Assembly (NCBI GenBank): GCA_002378665.1 | Contig: DFSO01000025.1 | Coordinates: 1 to 35,580, forward strand | Direction: 5' to 3' | Length of the DNA stretch: 35,580 nt | DNA from: Loktanella sp. UBA3435 | GTDB taxonomy: Bacteria > Pseudomonadota > Alphaproteobacteria > Rhodobacterales > Rhodobacteraceae | Shown: positions 22,946 through 31,474 of the stretch, one piece after another | Position numbering within the stretch: the stretch's first letter is position 1 | Layout: each line of letters begins with the position of its first letter | The notes under the pieces: generated by a model | What the model was told of the DNA's origin: nothing | The model's input: the letters and a program-made list of their open reading frames with translations, nothing else | Database searches by the model: none | Made by a program: the position numbers and the translations under genes

Positions 22946-23308
22946 ATGAAAATTACAAAAGTAGAAGATAGATTAACTCTAGTATTTCACAGGCAGCCAG
23001 AAGATCTTTTTTTTGATAGTTATACAATTGCCGGACCCGACACTACCAAAAGTGGCAACTGGGAGGTATGGGAAATTTCTGCTGAAGGTTCCGATCACGT
23101 TGGCGGTATTGAAGATGTTGAGTTCGTTCCGGAAAATATAATGTTGGAGATCGCATCGGAAGATCCAATTTCAATTGGGACTGTGCACGTTATTCTCAAT
23201 GCATATAAGTTGGCGTTTGACCTAGGCAGGAATTACGGCCAAACGGTTTCTCGGAGAACCGCCAAATTTGCACTGGCTTCTCTCGCAGGTGAAATTAGTA
23301 GCGATTAA
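22946..23308 (+). CDS. Orphan 120-residue protein of unknown function
   Basis: I recognise no family. The protein begins MKITKVEDRLTLVFHRQPED and has no cysteines, no signal peptide and no membrane helix. The first two thirds look beta-rich and acidic (NWEVWEISAEG, IEDVEFVPENIMLEI), and the last third is helical (TVHVILNAYKLAFDLGRNYG, RRTAKFALASLAG). The gene is clearly richer in A+T than its neighbours and uses codons such as ATA, AGA and TTA, which suggests recent arrival. It has a good promoter and a phased operator array and stands alone between two leftward genes. A small immunity- or accessory-type protein would fit the acidic, compact character, but that is speculation. The ribosome site is weak. 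Confidence 0.72.
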   Translation: MKITKVEDRLTLVFHRQPEDLFFDSYTIAGPDTTKSGNWEVWEISAEGSDHVGGIEDVEFVPENIMLEIASEDPISIGTVHVILNAYKLAFDLGRNYGQTVSRRTAKFALASLAGEISSD

Positions 23309-23415
23309 TGAGAAGAAGCAGCAGAAGAGTACTATTTCCAGCAAGGCAACAAGAACTGATTTGTTTTGGAGCGTTTTGAGGTTGCCACTTTATGGCAGTC
23401 CGAAATTCTCAGGTA

Positions 23416-23442
23416 AAAGGCCCCGCAAATCGCAGGGCCTTT
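23416..23442 (-). terminator. Terminator after ETF-QO
   Basis: AAAGGCCC (23416-23423) and GGGCCTTT (23435-23442) form an 8-bp stem, extended inwards by CGC/GCG-type bases around AAAT. On the minus strand the stem is followed by TTTTACC, and it lies seven bases beyond the ETF-QO stop. The rest of 23309-23448 shows no gene. Confidence 0.75.
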
Positions 23443-23448
23443 GATCGT

Positions 23449-25098
23449 TTACATGTTCGGGTAGTTGGGGCCGTCGCCACCTTGTGGGACGGTCCATGTG
23501 ATGTTTTGGCTTGGGTCTTTGATATCGCAGGTTTTGCAATGCACGCAGTTTTGGAAGTTAATCTGGAAGCGTGGCTCTTTGCCTTCTTCTGTGATCACTT
23601 CGTAAACGCCTGCAGGACAGTAGCGTTGGGCGGGCTCGTTAAATTTGGGCAGGTTGACCGCGATTGGCACGGAGGCGTCTTTGAGCGTCAGGTGCGCGGG
23701 CTGGCTTTCTTCATGGTTGGTGAAGGAAAATGCCACGTTGGTCAGGCGGTCGAACGACAGTTTGCCGTCGGGTTTTGGGTAGTCGATGACCTTGTGCAGG
23801 CTCGCTTCTTCGGTCGCAAGTGCGTCGGATTTGCCGTGCTTAAGGTTCAGCGGCGACCAGCCAAAGATGTTGTTAAGCCACATATCCGCGCCGCCGATGG
23901 TGAGCGAGGCGAGAAGGCCAAAACGCGACCAGAGCGGTTTGACGTTGCGCACGCGCTTGAGGTCTTTGCCAATGGCGCCCTCGCGGACGGATTTTTCGTA
24001 TTCGACCAGTTCGTCGCCAGACCGACGCGCGTTGATCGCGTGATGTGCTGCCTCTGCGGCGGCGATGCCCGAGAGCATGGCGTTATGGTTGCCCTTGATG
24101 CGCGGCACGTTGACCATGCCAGCAGAGCAACCCAAGAGCGCACCACCGGGGAAGGTGAGTTTTGGCAGCGACTGATAGCCGCCTTCGGTGATCGCGCGCG
24201 CACCGTAAGCGACCCGCTTGCCGCCTTTGAGGAGTTCGGCGACCATCGGGTGGTGCTTGAACCGCTGGAATTCCATGTACGGATAGACGTGTGGGTTTTT
24301 GTAGTTGAGGTGAACCACGAAGCCCACGTAAACCTGATTGTTCTCAAGGTGGTAGATGAACGATCCGCCGCCTGCGTTTGAGTTCAGCGGCCAGCCCATT
24401 GTGTGGGTAACAGTGCCGAGCTTGTGCTTGGCGGGATCAATTTCCCAGATTTCTTTCATGCCGAGGCCGTATTTCTGCACGTCGCTGTCGGCGGCAAGGT
24501 TAAACTTTTCGATGACCTGCTTGGAGAGCGAGCCACGCACGCCTTCGGAGAGGAACACGTATTTGCCGTGCAGTTCCATGCCCGGCTCATAGTTTGGCCC
24601 TTGGGAGCCGTCAGCGTTCTTGCCAAATTCGCCTGCGACGACGCCTTTAACTTCGCCGTTATCGCCAAACACCAACTCGGAACACGACATGCCCGGGAAG
24701 ATTTCGACGCCCAACTCTTCGGCTTGTTCGGCCATCCAGCGGCAGACGTTGCCCATCGACACGATGTAGTTGCCGTGGTTGTTCATCAGCGGTGGCATGG
24801 CGACGTTCGGGATGCGGATCTGGCCTGCTTCGCCGAGCATGTAGAAGTTATCGGCGGTCACGGCTGTGTTGATCGGAGCGCCTTTGGCCTTCCAATCGGG
24901 GATCAGCGCGTCGATGCCTGATGTGTCAAGGACCGCACCAGAGAGAATATGGGCGCCAACTTCGGAGCCTTTTTCCAAAACGACGACGGATGTATCGGCG
25001 TTTAGCTGCTTTAAGCGGATCGCGGCCGACAAACCAGCAGGCCCCGCGCCGACGATAACAACGTCATATTCCATGGCTTCGCGTTCAATATTAGACAT
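23449..25098 (-). CDS. Electron transfer flavoprotein-ubiquinone oxidoreductase
   Basis: The 549-residue enzyme begins with an FAD Rossmann motif, YDVVIVGAGPAGLSAAIRLK. It ends with a 4Fe-4S ligand cluster, CVHCKTCDIKDPSQNI, plus an upstream Cys in RYCPAGVYEV. GGGSFIYHLENNQVYVGFV and ALLGCSAGMVNVPRIKGNHNAMLSG are hallmark segments. It passes electrons from acyl-CoA and methylated-amine (e.g. dimethylglycine, sarcosine) dehydrogenases via ETF to ubiquinone at the inner membrane. It is divergent from greA with a 185-base intergenic region and has its own terminator. GGGGACGGC precedes the ATG. Confidence 0.96.
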   Translation of the reverse strand: MSNIEREAMEYDVVIVGAGPAGLSAAIRLKQLNADTSVVVLEKGSEVGAHILSGAVLDTSGIDALIPDWKAKGAPINTAVTADNFYMLGEAGQIRIPNVAMPPLMNNHGNYIVSMGNVCRWMAEQAEELGVEIFPGMSCSELVFGDNGEVKGVVAGEFGKNADGSQGPNYEPGMELHGKYVFLSEGVRGSLSKQVIEKFNLAADSDVQKYGLGMKEIWEIDPAKHKLGTVTHTMGWPLNSNAGGGSFIYHLENNQVYVGFVVHLNYKNPHVYPYMEFQRFKHHPMVAELLKGGKRVAYGARAITEGGYQSLPKLTFPGGALLGCSAGMVNVPRIKGNHNAMLSGIAAAEAAHHAINARRSGDELVEYEKSVREGAIGKDLKRVRNVKPLWSRFGLLASLTIGGADMWLNNIFGWSPLNLKHGKSDALATEEASLHKVIDYPKPDGKLSFDRLTNVAFSFTNHEESQPAHLTLKDASVPIAVNLPKFNEPAQRYCPAGVYEVITEEGKEPRFQINFQNCVHCKTCDIKDPSQNITWTVPQGGDGPNYPNM

Positions 25099-25283
25099 AT
25101 GCCGTCCCCTTGATAAGATTGTTGCGTCATGGATTACCTTATGCGGCGATGTGGGGCAATCGCGACACGACGTTAAAAGAGCGCACTGCGACGTGAAATG
25201 GTGCTTGCACTTGACTTTGAACCAGCCAAATAGGGTATGAACGTTCGATTGATGAATTTCGCCTCACGAGGGAAGCTATTGCC

Positions 25284-25754
25284 ATGGAAAAAATACCGCT
25301 GACAAAGCCGGGCTACGACAAGATGAATGCTGAGTTGAAGCATCTGAAATCTGTGGAGCGTCCTGCGATTATCCGTGCGATTTCCGAAGCGCGCGAGCAT
25401 GGCGATTTGTCCGAGAACGCCGAGTACCACTCGGCCAAGGAAAAGCAGTCGTTCATCGAGGGTCGCGTCAAAGAGCTTGAGGGCATTATTTCGCTGGCCG
25501 ATGTCATTGACCTAAGCCGCATGTCTGGCACCGTAAAATTCGGCGCGACGGTGTGTTTGGTTGACGAAGATACCGATGAGGAAAAGACCTATCAGATCGT
25601 CGGCGAATATGAGGCCAATATCGAGGCGGGTTTGCTGAATATCAAATCCCCTATTGCCCGCGCTTTGATTGGCAAGGACGAGGGTGATAGCGTGTCTGTG
25701 ACGACACCGGGTGGTGTGAAGTCCTACGAAATTTTGACCATTAAGTTCGGGTAA
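25284..25754 (+). CDS. greA: Transcription elongation factor GreA
   Basis: The 156-residue protein has an N-terminal coiled coil, with the tip acidic motif in EAREHGDLSENAEYHSAKE, and a C-terminal FKBP-like domain (ALIGKDEGDSVSVTTPGGVKSYEI). It enters the RNA polymerase secondary channel and stimulates cleavage of backtracked RNA. Asp and Glu at the tip (DLSENAE) are present. The upstream region 25099-25283 has TTGACT at about 25211 with TATGAA some 19 bases later, a plausible but weak promoter. A two-TM protein gene follows after eight bases. Confidence 0.97.
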   Translation: MEKIPLTKPGYDKMNAELKHLKSVERPAIIRAISEAREHGDLSENAEYHSAKEKQSFIEGRVKELEGIISLADVIDLSRMSGTVKFGATVCLVDEDTDEEKTYQIVGEYEANIEAGLLNIKSPIARALIGKDEGDSVSVTTPGGVKSYEILTIKFG

Positions 25755-25762
25755 CTGGCGAC

Positions 25763-26746
25763 ATGTCGCAAGGCGGAAACAATCTTAAATCTCTCGGTGA
25801 GCGCCCCGCGGGCGATATCATCACACTTGCGCTATCGCTTTTCTGGGTCGCGTTGGTTGGCCTGTTTTTCATTCTGATGCCGCCAGAGTCGACCACATCC
25901 GACCGTTTTGACAGCCTGCGGTTCATTCTGATCATGATCGCGATTTTTATGCCTGTGGCGATGATCTGGGTTGCCGCAATGGCTAGCAGGTCAGCGCGGG
26001 TGATGCGCGAGGAATCGACCCGTTTGCAAGCTGCGATTGACGGGATGCGTAAGACCTATCTTGAGACACGCGGCGCTGGTGCTGGCATGCAGCCGACTGT
26101 TGAGAAGAAGCTAAACGAGATTGCGCAAGCGACCCGTAAGACAGAAACGACTGTGGCGACGTTTGCCTCGTCGCGACCCACGCAGCAAAAGTTGCAGATC
26201 ACGGGCGTTAAGGTTGCCGTTGCTGATGACCAGCCGAAATTGGCGCTTGGAACCAGTGCCGAAGATATCGCGGTCCCTTTGCCGAATGGCGATTTGATCC
26301 GTGCGCTGAATTTCCCAGATAGTGATCAGGACACGCGCGGCTTTGATGCTTTGCGTCGTGCGCTGAAGGATCGCAATGCCCGCCAATTGGTACAGGCCGC
26401 ACAGGATATTCTGACACTTTTGTCGCAAGATGGCATCTATATGGACGACCTGCGCCCTGACCGTGCCCGCCCTGAGATTTGGCGGCGGTTTGCAAATGGA
26501 GAGCGGGGCCGTGCGATGGCCGCTTTAGGGGGCGTCCGTGATCGCTCGTCACTGACGTTGACCTCTGGCCGCATGCGCGAAGACACGATTTTCCGCGACG
26601 CGGCACATCATTTCTTGCGCCGTTTTGATAAGACCCTCATTGGATTTGAGCCAGAAGCGACCGATGAGGAAATTGCGGCCCTTTCCGAGACCCGCACAGC
26701 ACGCGCGTTTATGCTGCTTGGCCGTGTCACTGGCGCGTTTGATTAA
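25763..26746 (+). CDS. Conserved two-TM membrane protein of unknown function
   Basis: The 327-residue protein has two membrane helices near the N terminus (about 19-39 and 53-74). A charged, partly coiled-coil linker (VMREESTRLQAAIDGMRKTY) follows, then a large soluble C-terminal domain predicted to be cytosolic. The latter contains RALNFPDSDQDTRGFDALRR and GRMREDTIFRDAAHHFLRRF, with many conserved-looking Arg residues. I recognise no enzyme motif. It is eight bases downstream of greA and five upstream of the AEC transporter gene, so it is probably in one transcript with them. Confidence 0.8.
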   Translation: MSQGGNNLKSLGERPAGDIITLALSLFWVALVGLFFILMPPESTTSDRFDSLRFILIMIAIFMPVAMIWVAAMASRSARVMREESTRLQAAIDGMRKTYLETRGAGAGMQPTVEKKLNEIAQATRKTETTVATFASSRPTQQKLQITGVKVAVADDQPKLALGTSAEDIAVPLPNGDLIRALNFPDSDQDTRGFDALRRALKDRNARQLVQAAQDILTLLSQDGIYMDDLRPDRARPEIWRRFANGERGRAMAALGGVRDRSSLTLTSGRMREDTIFRDAAHHFLRRFDKTLIGFEPEATDEEIAALSETRTARAFMLLGRVTGAFD

Positions 26747-26751
26747 CGCCG

Positions 26752-27681
26752 ATGTGGGAGATCTTTCTCAAGACGCTCCCGTTTTTCGCGCTGATCGGGC
26801 TTGGCTATGGCGTGGCGCGTATTCGGTTTTTTACGCCTGAGGGCACGGCGTATCTGACGAAATTCGTGTTCTATTTCGCCCTGTCCGCGATGTTGTTCCG
26901 GTTCTCGGCGAACCTTGCGCTGGGCGATATCTTGGATTGGCCCTTTGTCTTTGCTTACTTGCTGGGCTCAACCGTCATCTATGTTCTGGCGACAAGTGTT
27001 GCGATGGCGCGCGGCTTGATCGTGGCGGAAGCTGCCGTCGAGGCGCAGGTCGCCGTCATCGGGAACGTTGGTTTTCTGGGCATTCCGATGCTCATTTTGC
27101 TGTTGGGCGAGGCCGCGATTGGTCCTGTGATGATGGTTTTGGCGGTCGATTTGATCGTCTTTGGTAGCCTGATTGTGATCTTGATCACAGGATCGCGCGA
27201 CGGGCGCATGTCGCTGGGCGTATTTCGCACAGTAGGCCTCGGATTGCTGAAAAACCCTATGATAGTGTCTATAACTTTGGGGTTGTTGGTATCTGGTTTG
27301 GGTCTGCCCGTACCTGCGCCTGCGAATGAATTTTTGCAAATTCTGGGGGCCGCGGCGACGCCGGGTGCCCTGTTTGCCATTGGCGCATCGCTGGCCACGA
27401 AATCGGCAGAGCGTGTGGCCGTCGCAGGCTGGTTGTCGTTCTGCAAACTGGTGTTGCACCCAGCGGCGGTGGCGGTGTCGGCACTGATGATTTTCGACAT
27501 CGCGGCCTATCCTGCGGGTGTGATGATTGCTGCGGCTGCACTGCCTGTCGCAGGCAACGTCTATATCATCGCGCAGCATTACGGCGTGGCACCTTCGCGG
27601 GTCTCGGCCTCGATCTTGATTTCAACGGCGCTGAGTGTGCTGACCGTCTCTGGCGTGATCGCTTGGGTGACAAGCCTTTAG
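26752..27681 (+). CDS. AEC-family (auxin efflux carrier-like) transporter
   Basis: The 309-residue protein has about ten membrane helices in two halves. FFALIGLGYGVARIRFFTPEG opens the sequence, GNVGFLGIPML lies in the first half, and ATPGALFAIGASLA opens the second. These are typical of bacterial AEC permeases, which move organic acids or related small molecules. The substrate cannot be told from the sequence. It starts with ATG five bases after the two-TM gene. fghA follows after 38 bases, preceded by GAAAGG. Confidence 0.88.
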   Translation: MWEIFLKTLPFFALIGLGYGVARIRFFTPEGTAYLTKFVFYFALSAMLFRFSANLALGDILDWPFVFAYLLGSTVIYVLATSVAMARGLIVAEAAVEAQVAVIGNVGFLGIPMLILLLGEAAIGPVMMVLAVDLIVFGSLIVILITGSRDGRMSLGVFRTVGLGLLKNPMIVSITLGLLVSGLGLPVPAPANEFLQILGAAATPGALFAIGASLATKSAERVAVAGWLSFCKLVLHPAAVAVSALMIFDIAAYPAGVMIAAAALPVAGNVYIIAQHYGVAPSRVSASILISTALSVLTVSGVIAWVTSL

Positions 27682-27719
27682 CCGTGCGGTAGCCATAACC
27701 AAACGAAAGGTATTTTCAC

Positions 27720-28550
27720 ATGGAAACTCTCTCAGAAAACCGCTGCTTTGGTGGTACGCAAGGCGTCTATAAGCACGCGGCGAAATCGACGAATTGCGAC
27801 ATGACGTTTGCGGTGTTTTTGCCCGAAGAGGCGCAGCATGGCCCTGTCCCTGTTTTGTGGTTTTTGTCGGGGCTGACCTGCACGCACGAGAACGCAATGG
27901 TGAAGGCAGGTGCGCAGGGCTGGGCCGCAGAGCAGGGCATTGCTTTGGTGTTTCCTGATACCTCGCCAAGGGGTGAGGGTGTGTCCAATGACGAGGCGTT
28001 TGATCTGGGGCAGGGTGCAGGTTTTTATGTTGATGCGACGCAGGCGCCTTGGGCCGCACATTTCCAGATGGAGACCTATATCGCGGAGGAGTTGCCTGCG
28101 CTTTTGGCGGAGCACTTCCCACTGGATATGGACCGTCAGGCGATTACGGGCCATTCGATGGGGGGGCATGGTGCGCTGACTTTGGCGATGAAGTTGAAAG
28201 GGCGGTTTCGGTCGGTGTCTGCCTTTGCGCCGATCTGTAATCCGACGGAGTCCGAGTGGGGGCAAAAGCAGTTTAGCATCTATTTAGGGTCTGATTCTGC
28301 GAAATGGGCGGCGCATGATGCGAGCCTTTTGATGGCTTCTGCTGGGTTTGATGGGCCTGTTTTGATTGATACGGGCACGGATGATCAGTTTGGTCATTTG
28401 CTGGGAACTGCGGCGATGGCTGGGGCGATTGCCGAGGCAAAGCAAGAGGGGACTGTGCGCCTGCAAAAGGGCTATGATCATTCATATTTCTTTATCTCAA
28501 CCTTCATGGAAGACCATGTCGCGTTTCATGCAGAAGCGCTTTATTCGTGA
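27720..28550 (+). CDS. fghA: S-formylglutathione hydrolase
   Basis: The 276-residue esterase-D-family hydrolase has its nucleophile Ser146 in GHSMGGHGAL. FLSGLTCTHENAM forms the oxyanion and glutathione-binding part. A late Asp (DTGTDDQFG) and His (YDHSYFFISTF) complete the triad. It hydrolyses S-formylglutathione to formate and glutathione, the second step of glutathione-dependent formaldehyde oxidation. Demethylases such as the one at 1587 produce formaldehyde, so the enzyme would be useful to the same cell, although the genes are 24 kb apart. It overlaps the DUF188 gene by 4 bases (GTGA). Confidence 0.95.
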   Translation: METLSENRCFGGTQGVYKHAAKSTNCDMTFAVFLPEEAQHGPVPVLWFLSGLTCTHENAMVKAGAQGWAAEQGIALVFPDTSPRGEGVSNDEAFDLGQGAGFYVDATQAPWAAHFQMETYIAEELPALLAEHFPLDMDRQAITGHSMGGHGALTLAMKLKGRFRSVSAFAPICNPTESEWGQKQFSIYLGSDSAKWAAHDASLLMASAGFDGPVLIDTGTDDQFGHLLGTAAMAGAIAEAKQEGTVRLQKGYDHSYFFISTFMEDHVAFHAEALYS

Positions 28551-28996
28551 TCTATGTCGATGCAGATGCCTGCCCAGTGAAGGCCGAAGTGGAACGGGTC
28601 GGGACGCGCCATAAGGTGCAGATGTTCGTGGTCTCGAACGGCGGGATCAGGCCCTCGCAAAACCCCTTGGTAGAGACTGTTGTGGTGCCTGATGGCCCTG
28701 ACGTGGCCGATATGTGGATCGCGGATCGCGCCGGTGCGGGCGATGTGGTGATCACGGGAGATATTCCGTTGGCCGCGCGCTGCGTTGAGAATGGTGCTAT
28801 GGTGCTCAAGCATAACGGCGAGCCTTTGACGGAGGCCAATATTGGTAACGTGTTAGCGACCCGCGACTTGATGACCGATATGCGGGCCGCAGATCCGTTT
28901 CGACAGGGCGGCGGCAAACCGTTTAGTAAAGCGGATCGGTCGCGGTTTTTGGATGCATTGGAACGGGCGCTGCGCGCAGCGGCGTTGAAAGGTTAA
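28547..28996 (+). CDS. DUF188 (YaiI/YqxD) family protein
   Basis: The 149-residue protein begins IYVDADACPVKAEV and contains VSNGGIRPSQNP, GAGDVVITGDIPLAARCVE and a C-terminal RSRFLDALERAL. This is the signature of the UPF0178/DUF188 family, which has a PIN-like fold with acidic residues in the DADACP motif. Biochemical role is not established. It starts with GTG overlapping the fghA stop, and the HAD gene follows after one base, so the three are likely translated from one transcript. Confidence 0.92.
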   Translation: MIYVDADACPVKAEVERVGTRHKVQMFVVSNGGIRPSQNPLVETVVVPDGPDVADMWIADRAGAGDVVITGDIPLAARCVENGAMVLKHNGEPLTEANIGNVLATRDLMTDMRAADPFRQGGGKPFSKADRSRFLDALERALRAAALKG

Positions 28997-28997
28997 G

Positions 28998-29618
28998 ATG
29001 ACAGTCACGGCAGTTGTTTTTGATATCGGGAATGTGCTGATCGAGTGGAAACCCGAGCGGTTTTATGACGCGAAGATTGGCGAGGCGCGGCGGCGCGAAA
29101 TGTTTGCAGCGATTGATTTGCACGGGATTAATGACGAGGTGGATCGCGGTGGAAATTTCCGCGAGCTGATTTATGCGGCAGCTGAGACCTATCCCGATTG
29201 GCGTGACGAAGTGCGGATGTGGCATGACAATTGGATCGATATGGCCAGCCCTGCGATCCCGCGCTCTGTGCGGATTTTGCGCAAACTGCGCGAGGGCGGA
29301 GTACCTGTTTTTGCACTGTCGAATTTTGGAATTCAGACCTTTGAAATGGCCGAAAAGGTTTATCCGTTTCTATGCGAATTTGATCGGCGGTATATTTCGG
29401 GGCATATGGCGGTGATTAAGCCAGATGCGGAGATTTACGCCTTATTAGAGTCTGATTGTGGTCATGCGCCGCAGGGGCTTTTGTTTGCGGATGACCGTAT
29501 TGATAACATCAATGCGGCGGCAAAACGAGGCTGGCAGACGCATCATTTTGACACCCCAGAGGGCTGGGCGGCACGCCTCGTCGCAGAGGGACTATTGACC
29601 GAGGAGCAAGCACAATGA
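28998..29618 (+). CDS. HAD-family hydrolase (YihX-like phosphatase)
   Basis: The 206-residue HAD-IA protein has motif I VVFDIGNVLIEW (nucleophile Asp9), motif II ALSNF, the conserved Lys in VIKPDAEIY and motif III FADDRIDNI. A helical cap lies between motifs I and II. FDxGNV and the DD motif resemble E. coli YihX, an alpha-D-glucose-1-phosphate phosphatase, so a small sugar-phosphate phosphatase is the best guess. The stop overlaps the start of the next gene (ATGA). Confidence 0.87.
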   Translation: MTVTAVVFDIGNVLIEWKPERFYDAKIGEARRREMFAAIDLHGINDEVDRGGNFRELIYAAAETYPDWRDEVRMWHDNWIDMASPAIPRSVRILRKLREGGVPVFALSNFGIQTFEMAEKVYPFLCEFDRRYISGHMAVIKPDAEIYALLESDCGHAPQGLLFADDRIDNINAAAKRGWQTHHFDTPEGWAARLVAEGLLTEEQAQ

Positions 29619-30526
29619 CGGTGATGATCCCATTTAAGGACGGCCAGCGGGGCCTTGATTGGTTGGCGCTGACGGACGCCTTGGCGGCAGGGCATACTTT
29701 GCCCAAGGCCGAGGTCGAGGATGTGTTTTTGTACCGCGGCAACAACACGCTTTTAAACCGCTCGGCGTGGATCAAGGGTATGGGGATCGCGGTGAAATGC
29801 GCGACGGTTTTTCCTGACAATAAGGCGGTGGATAAGCCGATGATTGGCGGTGCGGTGAACCTGTTTTCAGATGATGATGGGGCGCTGGTCGCGATCTTGG
29901 ATTTCCATTTGGTGACAAAGTGGAAAACGGCGGGCGATAGTCTTTTGGCGGCGCGAAAGTTGGCGCGGCCTGATAGCCGTAACATTTTGATCGTGGGCGC
30001 GGGGACGGTGGGTGCGTCGCTTTACGAGGCGTATTCTGCGGCGTTTCCAGATGCGAAGTTCATCGTTTGGAACCGTTCACCTGCGGGTGCAAAAGCGTTT
30101 CAAAAGGCGATGCCTGATGTGGCGATTGCAGAGGATTTAGAAGCTGCTGTGCGGGCGGCGGATATCGTGACTTCAGCCACTATGTCGACGGAACCTTTGA
30201 TCAAGGGGGCGTGGTTGCAGGCAGGGCAACACGTTGATCTTATTGGCGCTTATCGTCCTGATATGCGTGAAGTTGATGATGAGGCCTTGCTGAAAAGTCG
30301 CGTGTTTGTGGATAATGTGCACACGACCGTGGGCCACATTGGCGAGTTGAAGATCCCGATCGCGGCGGGGGTGATTGATGCCGCGCACGTTGTTGCGGAT
30401 TACTATGCGTTGGAGACATTCACGCGCCGCGGTGACGATGAAATCACGCTGTTCAAGAATGGCGGAGGCGCGCACTTGGACTTGATGACGAGCCGCTATA
30501 TTCTTGATACATGGAATGCGGCATGA
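29615..30526 (+). CDS. Ornithine cyclodeaminase / mu-crystallin family reductase
   Basis: The 303-residue protein has the family lysine Lys61 in AVKCATVFPDN, the Rossmann loop VGAGTVGASL and the conserved Asp in LIGAYRPDMREVD. The family includes ornithine cyclodeaminase, alanine dehydrogenase and delta1-pyrroline-2-carboxylate reductase (LhpI). The last makes L-proline from the product of trans-3-hydroxyproline dehydratase or of D-proline oxidation. Given the proline-derivative cluster at 1587-4663, the reductase role is plausible, but the two loci are 25 kb apart and the assignment is inference. It overlaps the HAD gene by 4 bases. Confidence 0.87.
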   Translation: MTVMIPFKDGQRGLDWLALTDALAAGHTLPKAEVEDVFLYRGNNTLLNRSAWIKGMGIAVKCATVFPDNKAVDKPMIGGAVNLFSDDDGALVAILDFHLVTKWKTAGDSLLAARKLARPDSRNILIVGAGTVGASLYEAYSAAFPDAKFIVWNRSPAGAKAFQKAMPDVAIAEDLEAAVRAADIVTSATMSTEPLIKGAWLQAGQHVDLIGAYRPDMREVDDEALLKSRVFVDNVHTTVGHIGELKIPIAAGVIDAAHVVADYYALETFTRRGDDEITLFKNGGGAHLDLMTSRYILDTWNAA

Positions 30527-30558
30527 CGTCTGGCGAAGACGGTTCTGAGAGGTAGCGT

Positions 30559-31473
30559 TTGTACTATTTGATATTCTTGGCGCTTTGCGCTGCTGCATTA
30601 TTTGGATTTCCGTTTTTACAGGAACGGCAGCGTCGTCCTGTGGATTGGGGGGATCGCAAGGCTGCGGCCGGTGATTTCGCCAAATTGTCGGATGGTCAGA
30701 CGCATTACCGTTGGTCGGGTCGTGCGCGCGGGCCGATCATCGTGGCGGTTCATGGGCTGACGACGCCATCGGTTGTGTGGAATGCGATCACGCCTGCGTT
30801 GACCGCGCTGGGGTTTCGCGTGTTGAGTTACGACCTTTATGGGCGCGGGTATTCGGATGCCCCGTTTCGGCGTCACACATTGGATTTCTATGTGCAGCAA
30901 TTGGATGAGCTGCTGACATTTTTGAAGGTTAAGGAAGATATTACGCTTATGGGGTATTCTATGGGCGGGAGTATTGTCACTGCATATGCCGCGACCCAAC
31001 CTCACCGTATTGCGCGGGTGTTTTTGATTGCCTCCGCGGGTATGGCGATTTCTGAAAGCAAGTTGGAGCGGTTTTGCCGTTCTGTTCCTGTCTTGGGTGA
31101 CTGGGCGCATGGGTTGATCATCGGTGAAAAGATGCGGCGCGGGCTTACCAAAAAGCGCGGAGAAATTGCCGAAGCACAGCGCCTGCAATTGACACGGCGC
31201 GGATATTTGCCAGCCGTTTTGTCGAGCAGACGTCATGCGCTGACGGCGTCATTGGAAGCAGAACATCGTAAGCTGGGGCGTGAAGACGTCCCTGTTTTTG
31301 CATTCTGGGGGCGCGATGATCAGACGATCCCCCTGACCGCCGTAGGGACACTCGCGCAATGGAACCGCAGGGCGCGGCAAGAAGACATTGCAGGCGTGGG
31401 TCATGGATTGCCTTATGAGCAACCTGACGCTTTGATAGATAAGATCCAGTTGGTCTTGCGGGAGCAATACTAA
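30559..31473 (+). CDS. Alpha/beta hydrolase with N-terminal membrane anchor
   Basis: The 304-residue protein begins with a short hydrophobic helix (YYLIFLALCAAALFGFPFL) that should anchor it in the inner membrane. The hydrolase domain has VAVHGLTTPS (oxyanion), the nucleophile Ser in GYSMGGS, Asp in FWGRDDQTIP and His in GVGHGLPYE. It resembles esterases or lipases of unspecified substrate. It starts with TTG at 30559, preceded by GAGAGG. It is convergent with the broken diguanylate cyclase gene, with one base between the stops. Confidence 0.87.
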   Translation: MYYLIFLALCAAALFGFPFLQERQRRPVDWGDRKAAAGDFAKLSDGQTHYRWSGRARGPIIVAVHGLTTPSVVWNAITPALTALGFRVLSYDLYGRGYSDAPFRRHTLDFYVQQLDELLTFLKVKEDITLMGYSMGGSIVTAYAATQPHRIARVFLIASAGMAISESKLERFCRSVPVLGDWAHGLIIGEKMRRGLTKKRGEIAEAQRLQLTRRGYLPAVLSSRRHALTASLEAEHRKLGREDVPVFAFWGRDDQTIPLTAVGTLAQWNRRARQEDIAGVGHGLPYEQPDALIDKIQLVLREQY

Positions 31474-31474
31474 T

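Noticed and set aside
23392..24381. A long open frame of 329 codons on the plus strand opposite ETF-QO
   Set aside because: It lies wholly antisense to a clearly conserved ETF-QO gene with intact motifs and has no ribosome site or recognisable domain; high-GC antisense frames are common.
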